In this document: positions 36,365 to 45,315 of the stretch, piece by piece
How positions within the stretch are numbered: position 1 is the first letter of the stretch
Layout: every line of letters starts with the position of its first letter
Assembly: GCA_023384135.1 (NCBI GenBank)
Contig: JAHDXS010000003.1
Coordinates: 440,728-504,727, forward strand
Direction of reading: 5' to 3'
DNA: 64,000 nt
From: Alphaproteobacteria bacterium
GTDB taxonomy: Bacteria > Pseudomonadota > Alphaproteobacteria > Micavibrionales > Micavibrionaceae
The notes under the pieces: generated by a model
The model's database searches: none
Told to the model about the DNA's origin: nothing
What the model saw: only the letters and a program-made list of their open reading frames with translations
Position numbers and translations under genes: made by a program

Positions 36365-36700
36365 ATGAAAATGGCAAAAAACGATAAACCCGTCCTCAGT
36401 GTGATCGGCGACTTTTCCGGGGCGATGATTTTCGCGGAGCGGGCCGATGGCCGCTTTGCGCGGATAGATCACGGCATCGACCTCTCCGAGCGCTTTACGG
36501 TCAAATCTCATAATCCCGCGGGCGAGGAGGCGACTTTTCGATTTCTCGGGACTCCGCCGGAAGCCCGGGCGCTGATCCCCGATCCCAGCAAGGGCGACGT
36601 CGCGGTTTACCAACCCTCGGACACGACCGGCAAAAAAGTCATCTTGCGCGGAAGCGGACAAATACAGATCTCCGACCGCGAACCGGCGCTCGACCAGTAA
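36365..36700 (+). CDS. Hypothetical protein of about 111 residues
   Basis: Read from ATG 36365 (MKMAKNDKPVLSVIGDFSG), with GGAAAAG just before it; the longer in-frame reading would begin within the tRNA. ATG 36371 is an alternative. The protein is soluble, mixed alpha/beta, with a hydrophobic first strand (KPVLSVIGDF) and no recognised motif. Codon use resembles the neighbours. Function unknown. Confidence 0.6.
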   Translation: MKMAKNDKPVLSVIGDFSGAMIFAERADGRFARIDHGIDLSERFTVKSHNPAGEEATFRFLGTPPEARALIPDPSKGDVAVYQPSDTTGKKVILRGSGQIQISDREPALDQ

Positions 36701-36770
36701 GTGAAAGTTTAGAGCCTGGTAACAAGCCCATCCCTGCGCAGTCGGCTTTCCCATCACAGGCGAAACCGCG

Positions 36771-36776
36771 TATAAT
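36771..36776 (+). promoter_or_regulatory. -10 box for a possibly leaderless transcript
   Basis: A perfect TATAAT whose last base is seven bases before the A of the ATG at 36783, so the predicted transcription start is the start codon itself. No ribosome site precedes that ATG. The -35 region (TTCCCA) is weak. Confidence 0.45.
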
Positions 36777-36782
36777 CGGTGC

Positions 36783-37136
36783 ATGAAAAAGTCCTTACGG
36801 CGGATCGCTTTATCTTTGTTTGTCATGGCCGCCGCGATGGGCCGGAGCCCAGCCTTCGCCTGCAGCGTCAAGATGTCTAGCATCCCGGATTCCGTGATTT
36901 TACTCGTTTTAGGGGGTAACCTGCTCGCATGGATATCCTTGCCCGTGGCGCTGGTCCTCTGGCGCGTCAAAAAACTCAAGGCCCGCTACACCGTTCTGCC
37001 ATCGCTGTTGGCCAGCGTCGTTCTTTACGCCGCGATGGTGTATATCCACCAAGAAAGGATGGGACCCGCGCAGGCAATGGCCCAGTGCGCGGAAATGCAA
37101 AGAGAAGGCCTGAGTTGGCTCGGGACGGGGGGATAA
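36783..37136 (+). CDS. Small membrane protein with signal sequence
   Basis: A 117-residue protein. An N-terminal signal (MKKSLRRIALSLFVMAAAMG, cleaved near AFA, about 26) is followed by two hydrophobic helices (about 37-61 and 69-89) and a short polar tail with a cysteine (AMAQCAEMQREG). It may sit in the inner membrane. It appears to be expressed without a leader (see the -10 box just upstream). I do not recognise it. Confidence 0.6.
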   Translation: MKKSLRRIALSLFVMAAAMGRSPAFACSVKMSSIPDSVILLVLGGNLLAWISLPVALVLWRVKKLKARYTVLPSLLASVVLYAAMVYIHQERMGPAQAMAQCAEMQREGLSWLGTGG

Positions 37137-37225
37137 CATAAGGACGGCGCTCTCTTATATGATTGCGGCTTGTCTTTAACGGGCATCGCTATTAGATAAG
37201 GGGTTGGCGTACGGAGCTTCACAAT

Positions 37226-37240
37226 ATGCGTGTTTCATGA
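37226..37240 (+). other. Four-codon leader ORF coupled to the flippase start
   Basis: ATG CGT GTT TCA TGA: its ATG is eight bases after CGGAG and its stop overlaps the flippase ATG (ATGA). The flippase start itself has no ribosome site, so re-initiation from this mini-ORF is a reasonable guess. Speculative. Confidence 0.3.
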
Positions 37241-38493
37241 TCAAAAAAATCGCCAGAAATAAGAAGAGCATCCTGTATTTTCTTAAAAACGCGCCTTTAG
37301 CCATTATCACCTCATCCTTATCAGGTTTCGTGAACTATGCGGCAATCCTGTTTCTCACGGCCCAGGCTTCGCTTGAGGATGTGGGGCAATACCGCCTGCT
37401 GATGTCCTATTTTGTCCTGATGGGCCTTCTCTCGCTGGTAGAGAGCAATAAGGTACAGGTTCGGGCGTCCGCCTCGGAAGATATGACGACGACGGCCTCG
37501 ATCTTTTTCGCGCGAACCTATGGAATGCTGTTCTGTGTCGCGCTGACCGCACTGGCGGTTCTGTATGACCGGCAGACCGAGAGTTGGGGCCTCCCGGACG
37601 AATTACTGCTCGTTTCCGTTCTGGCCGCAATCCACTATCCCGCGGACATGCTGATTGCGAATTTTCAGGCCCAAAAGCAGTTCGGCAGGCTCGCCGCCCT
37701 CACGTTCCTGAAATACCTGTTGGCCTTCAGCGTTCTGATCTCCGCGCTGCTCATGGGTTACGGGGTGGTCTTCGCGACAGTCCTGCAACTGGCCACGATG
37801 TCTGCGATAAACGCACTGTTTTTCGCCTATTGGCTGGCGCGTCCGATACTGGGCGCCGTCACATGGGCCAGCGTCAATCCTCTCAGTCTGGCCCGGCAAG
37901 GCAATATCCGCGACGCCTTCACCCTCAGCGTCGCCAAAATCCTGCCCAGTACACTCGAACACGCCGACAAGATGATCATCGGGTTCTTTTTCGGGCTGGA
38001 AACGCTGGGCCTTTACACGCTCGCCTTCTCAACGGGCCGCTTTATTTACAACGCGCTGAAACCCGCCTTTTACATCTATTACCGCCATTACGTCGATGCG
38101 CTGCCCGCCAAACGCCTGCTGAATTACGTGATGATCGCGTTTTCTCTGTTCGGGATCGGATTGAGCGTGATCTTCTATTTCTGCACGCTCTACATCCCGG
38201 CGTTCGGGAAATTCGCAGGCGCGGAAACCGTAGTCTATATCTTCTTCCTGTCCTACGGCATCGCGATGGTGGACGCGATCTACACGCAATCCTACGGCAT
38301 CAACAAGAACGCCGACACAAGGCACTTTCTGATCGCAAACACGACCGTAAGCCTCGCCTGTTATGCGCTTTTCGCCTTATGCGCGGCCCTGCCCGCAAAA
38401 TGGGCGATGATCGCCTGCGCCTTGCATTACCCTGTCTGGCATGCCGGAACGGTCTGGGTTCTCTCCAGCCTGCGTATGAAGGCGAAGGGCTAG
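37237..38493 (+). CDS. Polysaccharide flippase-like membrane protein (Wzx/MATE fold)
   Basis: A 418-residue multi-helix protein from ATG 37237; the TTG at 37204 is a weaker alternative. The first helix text (NAPLAIITSSLSGFVNYAAIL), LEDVGQYRLLMSYFVLMGLLS and later KILPSTLEHADKMIIGFFFGLETLGLYTLAF (core only) are of the oligosaccharide flippase/polysaccharide biosynthesis family, which turns lipid-linked repeat units across the inner membrane. It is the only gene of the polysaccharide cluster on the plus strand, and its TAG shares the palindrome CTAG with the stop of the pectate-lyase-like gene. Confidence 0.82.
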   Translation: MIKKIARNKKSILYFLKNAPLAIITSSLSGFVNYAAILFLTAQASLEDVGQYRLLMSYFVLMGLLSLVESNKVQVRASASEDMTTTASIFFARTYGMLFCVALTALAVLYDRQTESWGLPDELLLVSVLAAIHYPADMLIANFQAQKQFGRLAALTFLKYLLAFSVLISALLMGYGVVFATVLQLATMSAINALFFAYWLARPILGAVTWASVNPLSLARQGNIRDAFTLSVAKILPSTLEHADKMIIGFFFGLETLGLYTLAFSTGRFIYNALKPAFYIYYRHYVDALPAKRLLNYVMIAFSLFGIGLSVIFYFCTLYIPAFGKFAGAETVVYIFFLSYGIAMVDAIYTQSYGINKNADTRHFLIANTTVSLACYALFALCAALPAKWAMIACALHYPVWHAGTVWVLSSLRMKAKG

Positions 38494-39812
38494 AGATAGG
38501 GGCATGCGCCCGCGCCGCCAACGGCCTTGAACCGCGCACAGAGAGACTTTTTCATCCCCCCTATATCCTTAACAAAGATGACCGGTCCGGCCCCCTTTTC
38601 CCATGCGACACTTTCTTTAGGCTTGATCTTTTTGAGCAAATTCTTGGCCGTCTTGTCGTTCTCCAGCGGGGCGATGGTGCCATCCAGAATCTGCCCGATG
38701 ACGGCTTGATCGAGCGGATTACGCGAAACCGGATGACTGCCCGCGCTTTCGATTAAAACGTCCTTCAGGCTTTCTGCGGGCAGGGTTTCCCAGCCCTTAA
38801 ACGCGGTCAACGGGGCATCGGCCAGAAGTGCCTCATCGGCGTTGGTCAATTCAAGACAATCCGCCTTGTAGGTTTCATCAATCTGATTGTCGGCCAGATA
38901 AACCTTGGTCTGCGGTGTGGCGGTTAAAAATTTCTCATCGAGCTGAATGGCCTTGTTTTTACACGATGTCGCGGAGGAGGGGAGGTAAAGATTGCCGATC
39001 ATGTCGATCAGACCTTTTTGGCGGGTCTTGAGACTTGTATCGAATTGACCGGTATAAGCGCCCGTCCCGGCGATCAGGTTGTTGACGAAGCTGACGCGGT
39101 TACCGGTATTGATGCGCGGATTACGCTGCTCCGCCCCGGCCAGAATATTCCCGGCCATGATCACCCGTCCTGTGCCGGAGCTGAGCAGGACATTCATTGA
39201 ATGAACCCCCTTCGGGTGCCCGCCGTTACGCAGCGGCAGCGCGATCAGGCTGCGCTCGATCCTCACCCCGTCCACCAGCCCCTGCAAACCGATATTCTCA
39301 TCGACGCCCCAGCCGACGCTGACATTCCGCAGGATGACGTTGCGGATGGTGTGCTTCCGTGATTCCGATCCGTAAATCGAAATCCCGTCCCGGTTCTCCG
39401 CGATCTTCGGATCATCCGAAGATCCTGCGTAAACCGCGATATGGCTCACCAACACATCGCTCGCGCGGATATTGAGCGTTCCGCCATGAAGGAGGATTCC
39501 CGGCGAAGGCGCGGTTTCCCCGGCAAGCGTCACATGGTCTTTCTGGATGGCCAAATTGCTCTTGAGTTCGATCACGCCGCTGATATCGAAAACGATCACG
39601 CACGGCCCGCATTGAGCCAGCGCCGCACGCAAGGAGCCCCGCCCGTCATCGGCCAGTGTGGTCACGCGCACGATTTTGCTTCCGGCGATCAGGCCGCCAT
39701 CGCTTCGTACGTCCTGCGCGAACGCAGGCATCGCAAAAGCGCAGAACAAGGCTAGGCAAAAAAGCCTAAGCTTTAAGCGCGGTCTGAATATATCCGAATT
39801 CACGGTCAACAT
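38490..39812 (-). CDS. Secreted pectate-lyase-like parallel beta-helix protein
   Basis: A 440-residue protein with a signal peptide cleaved near AFAQD (about 33). Text such as GRGSLRAALAQCGPCVIVFDISGVIELKSNL (core), DHVTLAGETAPSPGILLHGG and the rung-like NVILRNVSVGWGVDENIGLQG matches the polysaccharide lyase family 1 beta-helix. Such lyases in polysaccharide clusters trim or release the polymer; whether the acidic-sugar site is active cannot be judged. The reading from ATG 39812 overlaps the upstream glycosyltransferase by 47 bases; a GTG at 39803 is possible. It is the last gene of the minus-strand cluster. Confidence 0.8.
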   Translation of the reverse strand: MLTVNSDIFRPRLKLRLFCLALFCAFAMPAFAQDVRSDGGLIAGSKIVRVTTLADDGRGSLRAALAQCGPCVIVFDISGVIELKSNLAIQKDHVTLAGETAPSPGILLHGGTLNIRASDVLVSHIAVYAGSSDDPKIAENRDGISIYGSESRKHTIRNVILRNVSVGWGVDENIGLQGLVDGVRIERSLIALPLRNGGHPKGVHSMNVLLSSGTGRVIMAGNILAGAEQRNPRINTGNRVSFVNNLIAGTGAYTGQFDTSLKTRQKGLIDMIGNLYLPSSATSCKNKAIQLDEKFLTATPQTKVYLADNQIDETYKADCLELTNADEALLADAPLTAFKGWETLPAESLKDVLIESAGSHPVSRNPLDQAVIGQILDGTIAPLENDKTAKNLLKKIKPKESVAWEKGAGPVIFVKDIGGMKKSLCARFKAVGGAGACPYL

Positions 39813-40902
39813 AGGACCCTATCGAATGATGGTCGAGCACCCACTGCCGCGCCGCCTTGGCGTACGTGTCAGCCTTCGGGTCATTTTGGGCCTCGATAAT
39901 CGCTTTGGCAATGGCCTCGGGGCTGAAATCGGCGGCCATGTAACCCGTCTTGCCAGGGTGGATCAGGTCGGTGATCCCCGAAGTCGGCGTACCGACGCAC
40001 ACCATCTCCGCCGCCATCGCCTCGATCAGCACCTTGGGCAGGCCCTCATGTAGGCTGGGCAACACAAAATAACGGTGTTGTCGATACAAAGCCGCGATCT
40101 CCTCGTTCTGAAGCGCGGGATGATGCGTAAGCTTCAGCCCCAGCTCCTTCGCCAACGCCATCGCCTCGGCTTCAAGGCTTCCCTTGCCGACCAGAGTAAT
40201 CGGGCACTGCGCGATGGCGCAGGCGCGTAAAAACGCAAACACGTTCTTTTGCGTCTCCAGCCGCCCGACGAAGATCACGTCAGGTTTAGTGGGCTTCTCA
40301 TTGATATTGCCGCTGAAAATCGTTGTGTTGACATAAGTGGGCGCGATGAACGCCTTGTCGCGCCCAAAAATCATAAATTTTTTGATGTAGTCGAGCGCGT
40401 CCTGTGTCGTGACGGAGGCGATATCCGCGAGATTGAACGAGAAAAACTCCAGAATGCTCGCAACCGCGCCCGCGAAATACTGTTTGTTCATAAATAAGCG
40501 CCGGGAAAGAATATACCCGCAGCGCAGGAACATGGTGCATCCGCAGAATTTGGCGAGGATAGCGGTCCAGCACCCGTTGATCTGATTGGTCTTGGCGACC
40601 TTCGCGCCGCCCTTGACCGCCGCGCGGATTTTCTTGAGATCGACCGAGTGTTTCAGATGTGCAAAAAACCCGCCGGGATTTTGATCCGGGCAGATCAGCT
40701 CGATCCTGTCCAGAAGCTCCGGCGGATAGTTAAGTTTTTTAATTTCCTCCCGGTCGTCGGGGGAATAGCTGAAAATCTGGATATGCGTGAAATACCCGCG
40801 CCGCAGATATTCCATCGGAATTTCCATCTCGCGGTTGGCCACGCCTTCCTTGAACCATTTCTTGATCGACCCCTTGAAGGTCAGGATAAAGAGGAGCTTC
40901 AT
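39766..40902 (-). CDS. Glycosyltransferase, GT4-like
   Basis: A 378-residue GT-B glycosyltransferase. The C-terminal donor domain shows VIFVGRLETQKNVFAFLRA, LVGKGSLEAEAMALA, and the sugar-nucleotide motif VLPSLHEGLPKVLIEAMAAE (core only), with Glu residues of the EX7E type, followed by TSGITDLIHPGKTGY. The acceptor is unknown. Its ATG overlaps the previous gene's stop (ATGA), so it is coupled to the GT4 upstream. Confidence 0.9.
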   Translation of the reverse strand: MKLLFILTFKGSIKKWFKEGVANREMEIPMEYLRRGYFTHIQIFSYSPDDREEIKKLNYPPELLDRIELICPDQNPGGFFAHLKHSVDLKKIRAAVKGGAKVAKTNQINGCWTAILAKFCGCTMFLRCGYILSRRLFMNKQYFAGAVASILEFFSFNLADIASVTTQDALDYIKKFMIFGRDKAFIAPTYVNTTIFSGNINEKPTKPDVIFVGRLETQKNVFAFLRACAIAQCPITLVGKGSLEAEAMALAKELGLKLTHHPALQNEEIAALYRQHRYFVLPSLHEGLPKVLIEAMAAEMVCVGTPTSGITDLIHPGKTGYMAADFSPEAIAKAIIEAQNDPKADTYAKAARQWVLDHHSIGSYVDREFGYIQTALKA

Positions 40903-41966
40903 GCGATCACCCCGGTGAGCTTGAGCATCCGCTCGATCGCGGTGTCCCAGTCATCAAACGTCTCCGGCGGCACGGTAAACGCGGCCGGGTCGGCCAGCGC
41001 CTCCAGAATCTTATCGGCCAGAACCTGCGGATTTTCGGGATCAAAATAGAAACGACCATCCAAAGCAAGATCGCGGTTTGCGTCTATATCCGAAAGAATG
41101 ACCGGAATGCCCTGCTGCACGGCCTCTAGTACGGCGTTCGACATGCCCTCATGGATCGAACAGTTGATATAAAGCGCATGCGTCAGCAGATTTGCAAAAA
41201 CCTCCTCGCGCTTGAGCGCCCCGGTAAAGGTGATGCGGTCCTGCGGGCGGATCATGGCTTTAAGCGCCTGCGCCTCGTCCGAGAGATCGGCCCCGCCGAT
41301 GATCGTGATCTCCGGGCTGCGCGCGCCCAGAATCTGCGCCGCGCCGATCAAAACCTTGTAGTTCTTCTGCACCGTCACCCGCCCCACGGCCACCAGCGTA
41401 TTGGGCCTGCGCTCAGCCTTCGGCGGCCCGTTCTCGGGCTTGTCCACCCCGTTGCGGATCAGATGCGCCTTGATGCCCAGCGTCGCCAGATGCGTCTTGA
41501 TGCTCGGCGCGACCGCGATCACCGTATCGGCATAGCGGCAGAAACCTTCCGTGACGGCCAGGAGCTTGCGCACCACTGGCCCCCATTTCAAAAGCACATG
41601 GTCCACCGAACCGCTGCGCAGGTGAACCTTCGCCCGCCGCCAGAACATCATCCGCAGGAACGGCACCAGAACGGCAAAATTCGTACCGAAAATGAACACA
41701 TGGTCGTACTTTTGCGTGGCGTGGCGGGACAGCGCGTACAAAAGATACATTGCCTTGTCGGTCTTGAATTTTTTGGAGCGCGGCACCTTGATGACCCGCA
41801 AACCCTCCGGCAGGGCGCAATCGGGCGGGATAATCGTCAAAACGTCGATATCGGCATGTTTAAGGGTGCGCGGCACGAACGAGTCGGTGAATTTCTCGAT
41901 CCCGCCCTCGCAGCCGAACAGCCCGCGCGGCCCCACGATCAGGATGCGCGGTCGCTTATTTGCCAA
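40899..41966 (-). CDS. Glycosyltransferase, GT4-like
   Basis: A 355-residue GT-B enzyme. The N-terminal ILIVGPRGLFGCEGGIEKF is the glycine-rich loop seen in rhamnosyl- or mannosyl-type GT4 enzymes (GGIE), the central LVAVGRVTVQKNYKVLIGAA starts the donor domain, and YINCSIHEGMSNAVLEAVQQG carries the EX7E motif. It overlaps the GT2 gene upstream by 11 bases and the next GT4 gene by 4. Donor and acceptor sugars unknown. Confidence 0.9.
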   Translation of the reverse strand: MANKRPRILIVGPRGLFGCEGGIEKFTDSFVPRTLKHADIDVLTIIPPDCALPEGLRVIKVPRSKKFKTDKAMYLLYALSRHATQKYDHVFIFGTNFAVLVPFLRMMFWRRAKVHLRSGSVDHVLLKWGPVVRKLLAVTEGFCRYADTVIAVAPSIKTHLATLGIKAHLIRNGVDKPENGPPKAERRPNTLVAVGRVTVQKNYKVLIGAAQILGARSPEITIIGGADLSDEAQALKAMIRPQDRITFTGALKREEVFANLLTHALYINCSIHEGMSNAVLEAVQQGIPVILSDIDANRDLALDGRFYFDPENPQVLADKILEALADPAAFTVPPETFDDWDTAIERMLKLTGVIA

Positions 41967-42762
41967 GGCCCAGCGTCCTTCTCAAATTTCTGGCCCAGTT
42001 GGGCACCGCGAGCAGATAGAGATAACGCCCGATGACCGGCCACGGCGACTCGGTATTCTCAAGCCACGCGACATGCAGAAGCCGCGCCGCCATGGAATTC
42101 AAAATCTGCTTCTTGCGCTTGTGCACGGTAATCGAATCCCCGTGGTAATAGCGCGTGACCAGCACCTTGGGAAGACAGCCAAACCGCATCCCCGCGCGGA
42201 TCGCGCGCAGGTAAAGGTCATAATCCTGCGCGAACCGGAACGATTCATCATAAAACCCGATCTCCGCCAGCCGCGCCCGCCGGAAGGCGAGGGAGGCGTG
42301 AACGATGAAGTTTCGTTCAAGCAGCTTGGCCTTGATGGCCGCGTCGTCCGTCGGCCCGTCGATGATCCACGTCCGCCCGGTCGCCTCGTCCACGCCCTGC
42401 GCATAGGAATAGACGATATCGACACCGGGGTTCGCATCAAAAAACGCGGCCAGCTCCGAGAGCCGCTCCGGCGCGGGAATATCGTCGTCGTCCGCCCGCA
42501 CCATGATCTCACCCTTGGCCAGAGCGATGGCTTTGTTAAACGATTTGGTGGGGCCGAGATTCTGTTCGTTCACGATGATGTGGAGCCGCGCATCGGCCAC
42601 AAGCGCGGGCGGCAGCAGCGCCTCCGCCTGCAACCCCGGCTTATCCAGCACCAGAACGACCTCGACCTGCTCATAATGGTCCAGAAACGCCGCAAGAACC
42701 TGCGGGAGCTTCTGCGAGCCAACCGTAGAAACTACAACCGAAAATTTTAAATTAACCATCAT
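41956..42762 (-). CDS. Glycosyltransferase family 2
   Basis: A 268-residue GT-A enzyme. It has the N-terminal FSVVVSTVGSQKLPQVLAAF strand, NEQNLGPTKSFNKAIALAKG, the metal-binding MVRADDDDIPAPERL (DxD type), and FAQDYDLYLRAIRAG with the catalytic acidic pair (ED/QD). Cytoplasmic. It begins the tightly overlapping three-glycosyltransferase run (GT2, GT4, GT4). Confidence 0.92.
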   Translation of the reverse strand: MMVNLKFSVVVSTVGSQKLPQVLAAFLDHYEQVEVVLVLDKPGLQAEALLPPALVADARLHIIVNEQNLGPTKSFNKAIALAKGEIMVRADDDDIPAPERLSELAAFFDANPGVDIVYSYAQGVDEATGRTWIIDGPTDDAAIKAKLLERNFIVHASLAFRRARLAEIGFYDESFRFAQDYDLYLRAIRAGMRFGCLPKVLVTRYYHGDSITVHKRKKQILNSMAARLLHVAWLENTESPWPVIGRYLYLLAVPNWARNLRRTLGLGK

Positions 42763-42817
42763 TTATTCAGAGTTAGGGGTTTTCGTAGCCGCGATTTAAA
42801 TTTGATATGCCTAACAG

Positions 42818-43906
42818 TCACGCCTTTTCTTCTAGCTTCAACTCAATTTTATTAATTTTAAGCTTTGAAAAAGCATTCAGCATAAAGGTAGTAAGCGCAC
42901 GCCTGTAGCGCCATTCGACAAGCCATGAAGCTAAGGCTGAAAAAGCGAAAACGATCACAAAAGCCAACAAAATTGCAAGATTTATGCCCACAAAAGGTAT
43001 GAAGTACATTATAAGCGACAAGCCAATGACTTGATGAAAAAGGTAAAGGGAATAGCTGTAATGTCCAACAATATTTAATACTCTACCCTTAAATAGATAG
43101 TGGTCGATAGCAACGAAGACACAAAAGGCCACGCCAAACTTCAATGTCATGTTCATATCAAAATCAGGATTATATGAGGCGACAAAGATAAGCTGACAAG
43201 TTGCAAGAAGACAGCAAACAAGCAAGGGTAGATCATAATACTTTTTATAGAGAGCCATCCCTATCGCGAAGTATGGAAGATATTGCGCTATAAGCAGACC
43301 ATGTAAAATTTTATTTAGTATGCGATATTCTTCAGCATGAAAGAAAGCTGCAATAAATAAATCTAATATCCCCATAGAAAGAGAAAATAAGATAAAATAT
43401 TTGGCAAAATTCTTTTTAAATAATGCAGCAAATATGCCCACATAAAAATAGTATTTTAATTCAACTAAAATTGACCAGTAAACTCCGTCTACCCACTGAA
43501 ACCCTAAGTCTTCTAAAAAGAAACTTGTTCCTATTAGGTCGAGCCATGTTCTGCCACTGACATCAAAGTCTTTAACTCCATCAGGTACAACGGGGGTAAT
43601 AAAATACTGCGCATATAAAAACACAACAAGATTAGCAAGCAGAAAAAGCGGCCAAATTCTGGAAAGGCGCTTCGCATAAAACTCTGCCAAATTACTGGAG
43701 CTTTCAATTGTTTTAGCTATCAGGTAGCCAGAGATAATGAAGAAAAGATAAACACCTATCTTGCCTGTATAAAACATCAGGCTCGGCGCTTCAGGTGATC
43801 CCATGATACTGTATGGAATGCGATCCGTATAATGATAAGCGAGCACTAAAAGCAGTGCCACGCCTCTAAGTTGTTCAATAAAGGCTATTTTTTTCATCAT
43901 CGCCAA
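42818..43906 (-). CDS. Acyltransferase 3 family membrane protein (OafA/YrhL type)
   Basis: A 362-residue protein of about ten membrane helices. The N-terminal FIEQLRGVALLLVLAYHYTDRIPY includes the family's R-(x) and His of LAYHY, and later GKIGVYLFFIISGYLIAKTI is the conserved (G-V/Y-LFFIISGYL) motif. It probably O-acetylates the polysaccharide. Base composition is clearly AT-richer than the neighbours, with many AAA, ATA and TTA codons, which suggests recent acquisition. It lies 24 bases after the polymerase gene. Confidence 0.92.
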   Translation of the reverse strand: MAMMKKIAFIEQLRGVALLLVLAYHYTDRIPYSIMGSPEAPSLMFYTGKIGVYLFFIISGYLIAKTIESSSNLAEFYAKRLSRIWPLFLLANLVVFLYAQYFITPVVPDGVKDFDVSGRTWLDLIGTSFFLEDLGFQWVDGVYWSILVELKYYFYVGIFAALFKKNFAKYFILFSLSMGILDLFIAAFFHAEEYRILNKILHGLLIAQYLPYFAIGMALYKKYYDLPLLVCCLLATCQLIFVASYNPDFDMNMTLKFGVAFCVFVAIDHYLFKGRVLNIVGHYSYSLYLFHQVIGLSLIMYFIPFVGINLAILLAFVIVFAFSALASWLVEWRYRRALTTFMLNAFSKLKINKIELKLEEKA

Positions 43907-43930
43907 TCTATTTATGTAGCTCTATGGTTT

Positions 43931-45268
43931 TCAATTTCGTTCCGATTCGCCTTCAGGTCTGATTTCTTCAGCCTGAGGCGCGTATACTGCTGCCCAATTA
44001 AAATTTTTCATAGTATCGATGTAGCCAATTAACGGCAGGAAAAACCAGATCATGAAATCGCTCTGAAGTGGCCCATCATTATGAAAATAAATGTGGATGG
44101 CATAGGGTATAAATCCAAGAATTATGCCAAAATTGCGAATAATCCGATAAATGCTGTAAACGACCGCAGGAATAAACAAAACTCCATATTTTAACGCAAT
44201 CAAAAGATAATAATTATGCACTGCATTGCCCCAGACCGTCTCAGCGTTCTCATAATGCTGGAGCTCCGGCCAGAAAGGTTCCACGTGCAAAAGACTGTTA
44301 AACAACAACCCATAACCGAACGGCCGGTCCATGAACAGAAGCCCCCCGAACGCCCGCAGGGCTTCGCGCCCTTCCGACGATTTATCGCCCACGCGCAGGG
44401 CGCGGACCTCGGTATCGGCAAAAAAGTCGATATTCTCAACGAAACTGATATAGGCCAGCCCGAAGAAGGGCAGCAGGAACAGCGCCGCCAGCGTCGCATA
44501 AGCGGGCCGGACATAAAACGCATACACCCCGGCGAAGACGGCAAACCCCAGAATGGGCGAACGGTTCCCGGAAACCAGCGCGATGAACAACATGATGAAC
44601 AGCCACAGGCCGATTTTCATGGCAACGGGTAGTTCCCGGTTATTGTTGTAAGCGCTGTAAAGCAGAAAAACTGCGGCGAAACCCAGGCAAATCTGCGTCC
44701 CCAGATGCACCGGAGAGAAGGAGAACCCCATCGCCCGCATTCGCTTGGAGAGGAACAGCGCCTCCGCATCGTATTCCTGAAAAAGCTGAAGCTTTTCCCG
44801 CACGACCCATGCCGGGTCGAAATGCACCGATTGCATAATCGCGAGCACGCCCGACAGGCAGGCGATAATGAGGAACGCATAGACCAGACGCCTCGCGCCC
44901 ATCAGATGCAAAAGCCCATACCCGGTGAGGAGGCAAAGCGCCGCCTGAAAATGAATTTCCAGAAGCTGCCGCAGCGTATCGCCCATTGTGGCGTCGTTGA
45001 ACAGGCTCACCATGAGCCCTAGAAACGCCGCATAAGCGATGAGTAACAGCAGCCGCCAGTTATCGGCCAGAGCCCGCAAAAGCAAAGCGGGCCGAATAGC
45101 ATAGACGGCACAAAAAATCAGGACACCGAACAGCGAACGTACCGGCAGCCCGCCCACCATGAATCGCACCAGCGCGATAGACAGGAAAAAATAGACGACC
45201 GTCATCCCGAACAGGATGTTCGCATAAGGCGATGACCCGTCCCTAGGGGGTGCCCATGAGCCGTTCAT
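43931..45268 (-). CDS. O-antigen polymerase/ligase-like membrane protein (Wzy/WaaL)
   Basis: A 445-residue protein from ATG 45268, eight bases after GAGAGG; the reading to 45346 would enter the epimerase gene. It has about twelve helices and the large periplasmic loop of the Wzy_C family, with ALVSGNRSPILGFAVF before it and AETVWGNAVHNYYLLIALKYGVLF after it, close to the usual (R/G)xxHN motif. It either polymerises repeat units or ligates them; sequence cannot decide. The last part of the coding sequence (43931 to about 44215) is AT-rich like the acyltransferase, whereas the rest is GC-rich. Confidence 0.82.
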   Translation of the reverse strand: MNGSWAPPRDGSSPYANILFGMTVVYFFLSIALVRFMVGGLPVRSLFGVLIFCAVYAIRPALLLRALADNWRLLLLIAYAAFLGLMVSLFNDATMGDTLRQLLEIHFQAALCLLTGYGLLHLMGARRLVYAFLIIACLSGVLAIMQSVHFDPAWVVREKLQLFQEYDAEALFLSKRMRAMGFSFSPVHLGTQICLGFAAVFLLYSAYNNNRELPVAMKIGLWLFIMLFIALVSGNRSPILGFAVFAGVYAFYVRPAYATLAALFLLPFFGLAYISFVENIDFFADTEVRALRVGDKSSEGREALRAFGGLLFMDRPFGYGLLFNSLLHVEPFWPELQHYENAETVWGNAVHNYYLLIALKYGVLFIPAVVYSIYRIIRNFGIILGFIPYAIHIYFHNDGPLQSDFMIWFFLPLIGYIDTMKNFNWAAVYAPQAEEIRPEGESERN

Positions 45269-45315
45269 TGTGCAGTCCTCTCCGGATCTTGGGCAAAGCG
45301 TTGATCTCCAGAAAC

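Noticed and set aside
36211..37240. tRNA-Leu as an integration site for a mobile island
   Set aside because: No integrase, no repeat of the tRNA 3' end, and no composition change was seen downstream.
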